NCBI GenBank assembly: GCA_030152125.1
Contig: JASLIR010000049.1
Coordinates: 1-6,384 of the forward strand
Length of the DNA stretch: 6,384 nucleotides
Source of the DNA: Alkanindiges sp.
GTDB lineage: Bacteria; Pseudomonadota; Gammaproteobacteria; Pseudomonadales; Moraxellaceae
Direction of reading: 5' to 3'
Shown here: piece after piece, positions 6,196 through 6,384 of the stretch
Numbering within the stretch: the first letter of the stretch is position 1
Layout: every line of letters starts with the position of its first letter
Program-made: the position numbers and the translations under genes
Notes under the pieces: generated by a model
Told to the model about the DNA's origin: nothing
Databases searched by the model: none
What the model saw: the letters and a program-made list of their open reading frames with translations, nothing else

Positions 6196-6384
6196 ATGAA
6201 CCCCGATATTAGTCATTTGTCAGTTGCTGACCTGGAAAAGTTAACTAGCCAGGCAGGCGCGCTGATTGCGCAGAAAAAAGAACAAGGACTGAATGACGCC
6301 TACGACAGTATTGTTAAAATTGCCGAAAGCGTTGGCCTGACATTGGATGAGCTGGTAGCACGTGGCAGCAAAACTGCCAAGGCA
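6196..6384 (+). CDS. H-NS-family nucleoid-associated protein, N-terminal part (3' end outside window)
   Basis: 63 residues are visible from ATG 6196, with GGAG at 6187-6190 five bases upstream as a good ribosome binding site; the frame runs off the window. Residues about 8-45 are a helical, charged segment (LSVADLEKLTSQAGALIAQKKEQ...) like the dimerising coiled coil of H-NS/HvrA/BpH3-type proteins. Next come KIAESVGLTLDELV (41-54), which fits the family's A-x-x-x-G-L-T-x-x-E-L signature, and a basic linker start (RGSKTAKA). The family's C-terminal DNA-binding domain (PF00816) would lie just beyond the window. Such proteins bind AT-rich DNA and silence or organise it. The gene appears to have its own promoter, separate from ssb. 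Assignment rests on the N-terminal half only, the less conserved part, so it could be another small coiled-coil protein. Confidence 0.7.
   Translation, partial: MNPDISHLSVADLEKLTSQAGALIAQKKEQGLNDAYDSIVKIAESVGLTLDELVARGSKTAKA

Overview
The window looks like an ordinary chromosomal segment of a gammaproteobacterium of moderate GC content. The evidence is gene order and protein type. A UvrA of 942 residues, close to the E. coli length, is divergent from a major facilitator transporter of the YajR type, which is followed by an SSB with an acidic DLDDDLPF tail. The order uvrA / MFS transporter / ssb is also that of Pseudomonas (P. aeruginosa PA4234-PA4233-PA4232, recalled from memory). Genus cannot be fixed from the sequence alone.

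Layout. 1-375 (+): C-terminal 124 residues of a two-helix ion-channel-like membrane protein whose selectivity filter is degenerate. 376-1031: a 656-base non-coding stretch between convergent genes, packed with short GC-rich hairpins. A pair of ~35-base inverted repeats (538-572 and 926-959) frames most of them, and the strongest hairpin (811-845) looks like a two-way intrinsic terminator. 1032-3860 (-): uvrA. 3861-4157: divergent upstream region, with a sigma70-like promoter for the rightward genes overlapping a 7-bp-arm palindrome. 4158-5519 (+): yajR-like MFS transporter with the C-terminal ferredoxin-like domain. 5569-6084 (+): ssb, 49 bases downstream and probably co-transcribed. 6085-6195: AT-rich intergenic with a sigma70-like promoter. 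6196 to the end (+): first 63 residues of an H-NS-family nucleoid protein.

How the genes relate. UvrA (damage recognition in nucleotide excision repair) and SSB (single-strand protection in replication, repair and recombination) are housekeeping DNA-maintenance proteins. The transporter between them has no obvious mechanistic link, but its position appears conserved. The H-NS-like gene has its own promoter and is probably a separate unit. No phage, plasmid, CRISPR, toxin-antitoxin or defence module is visible. The least explained part is the hairpin-rich intergenic region. The other points of interest are substitutions at normally conserved functional positions in the channel, the transporter and SSB.
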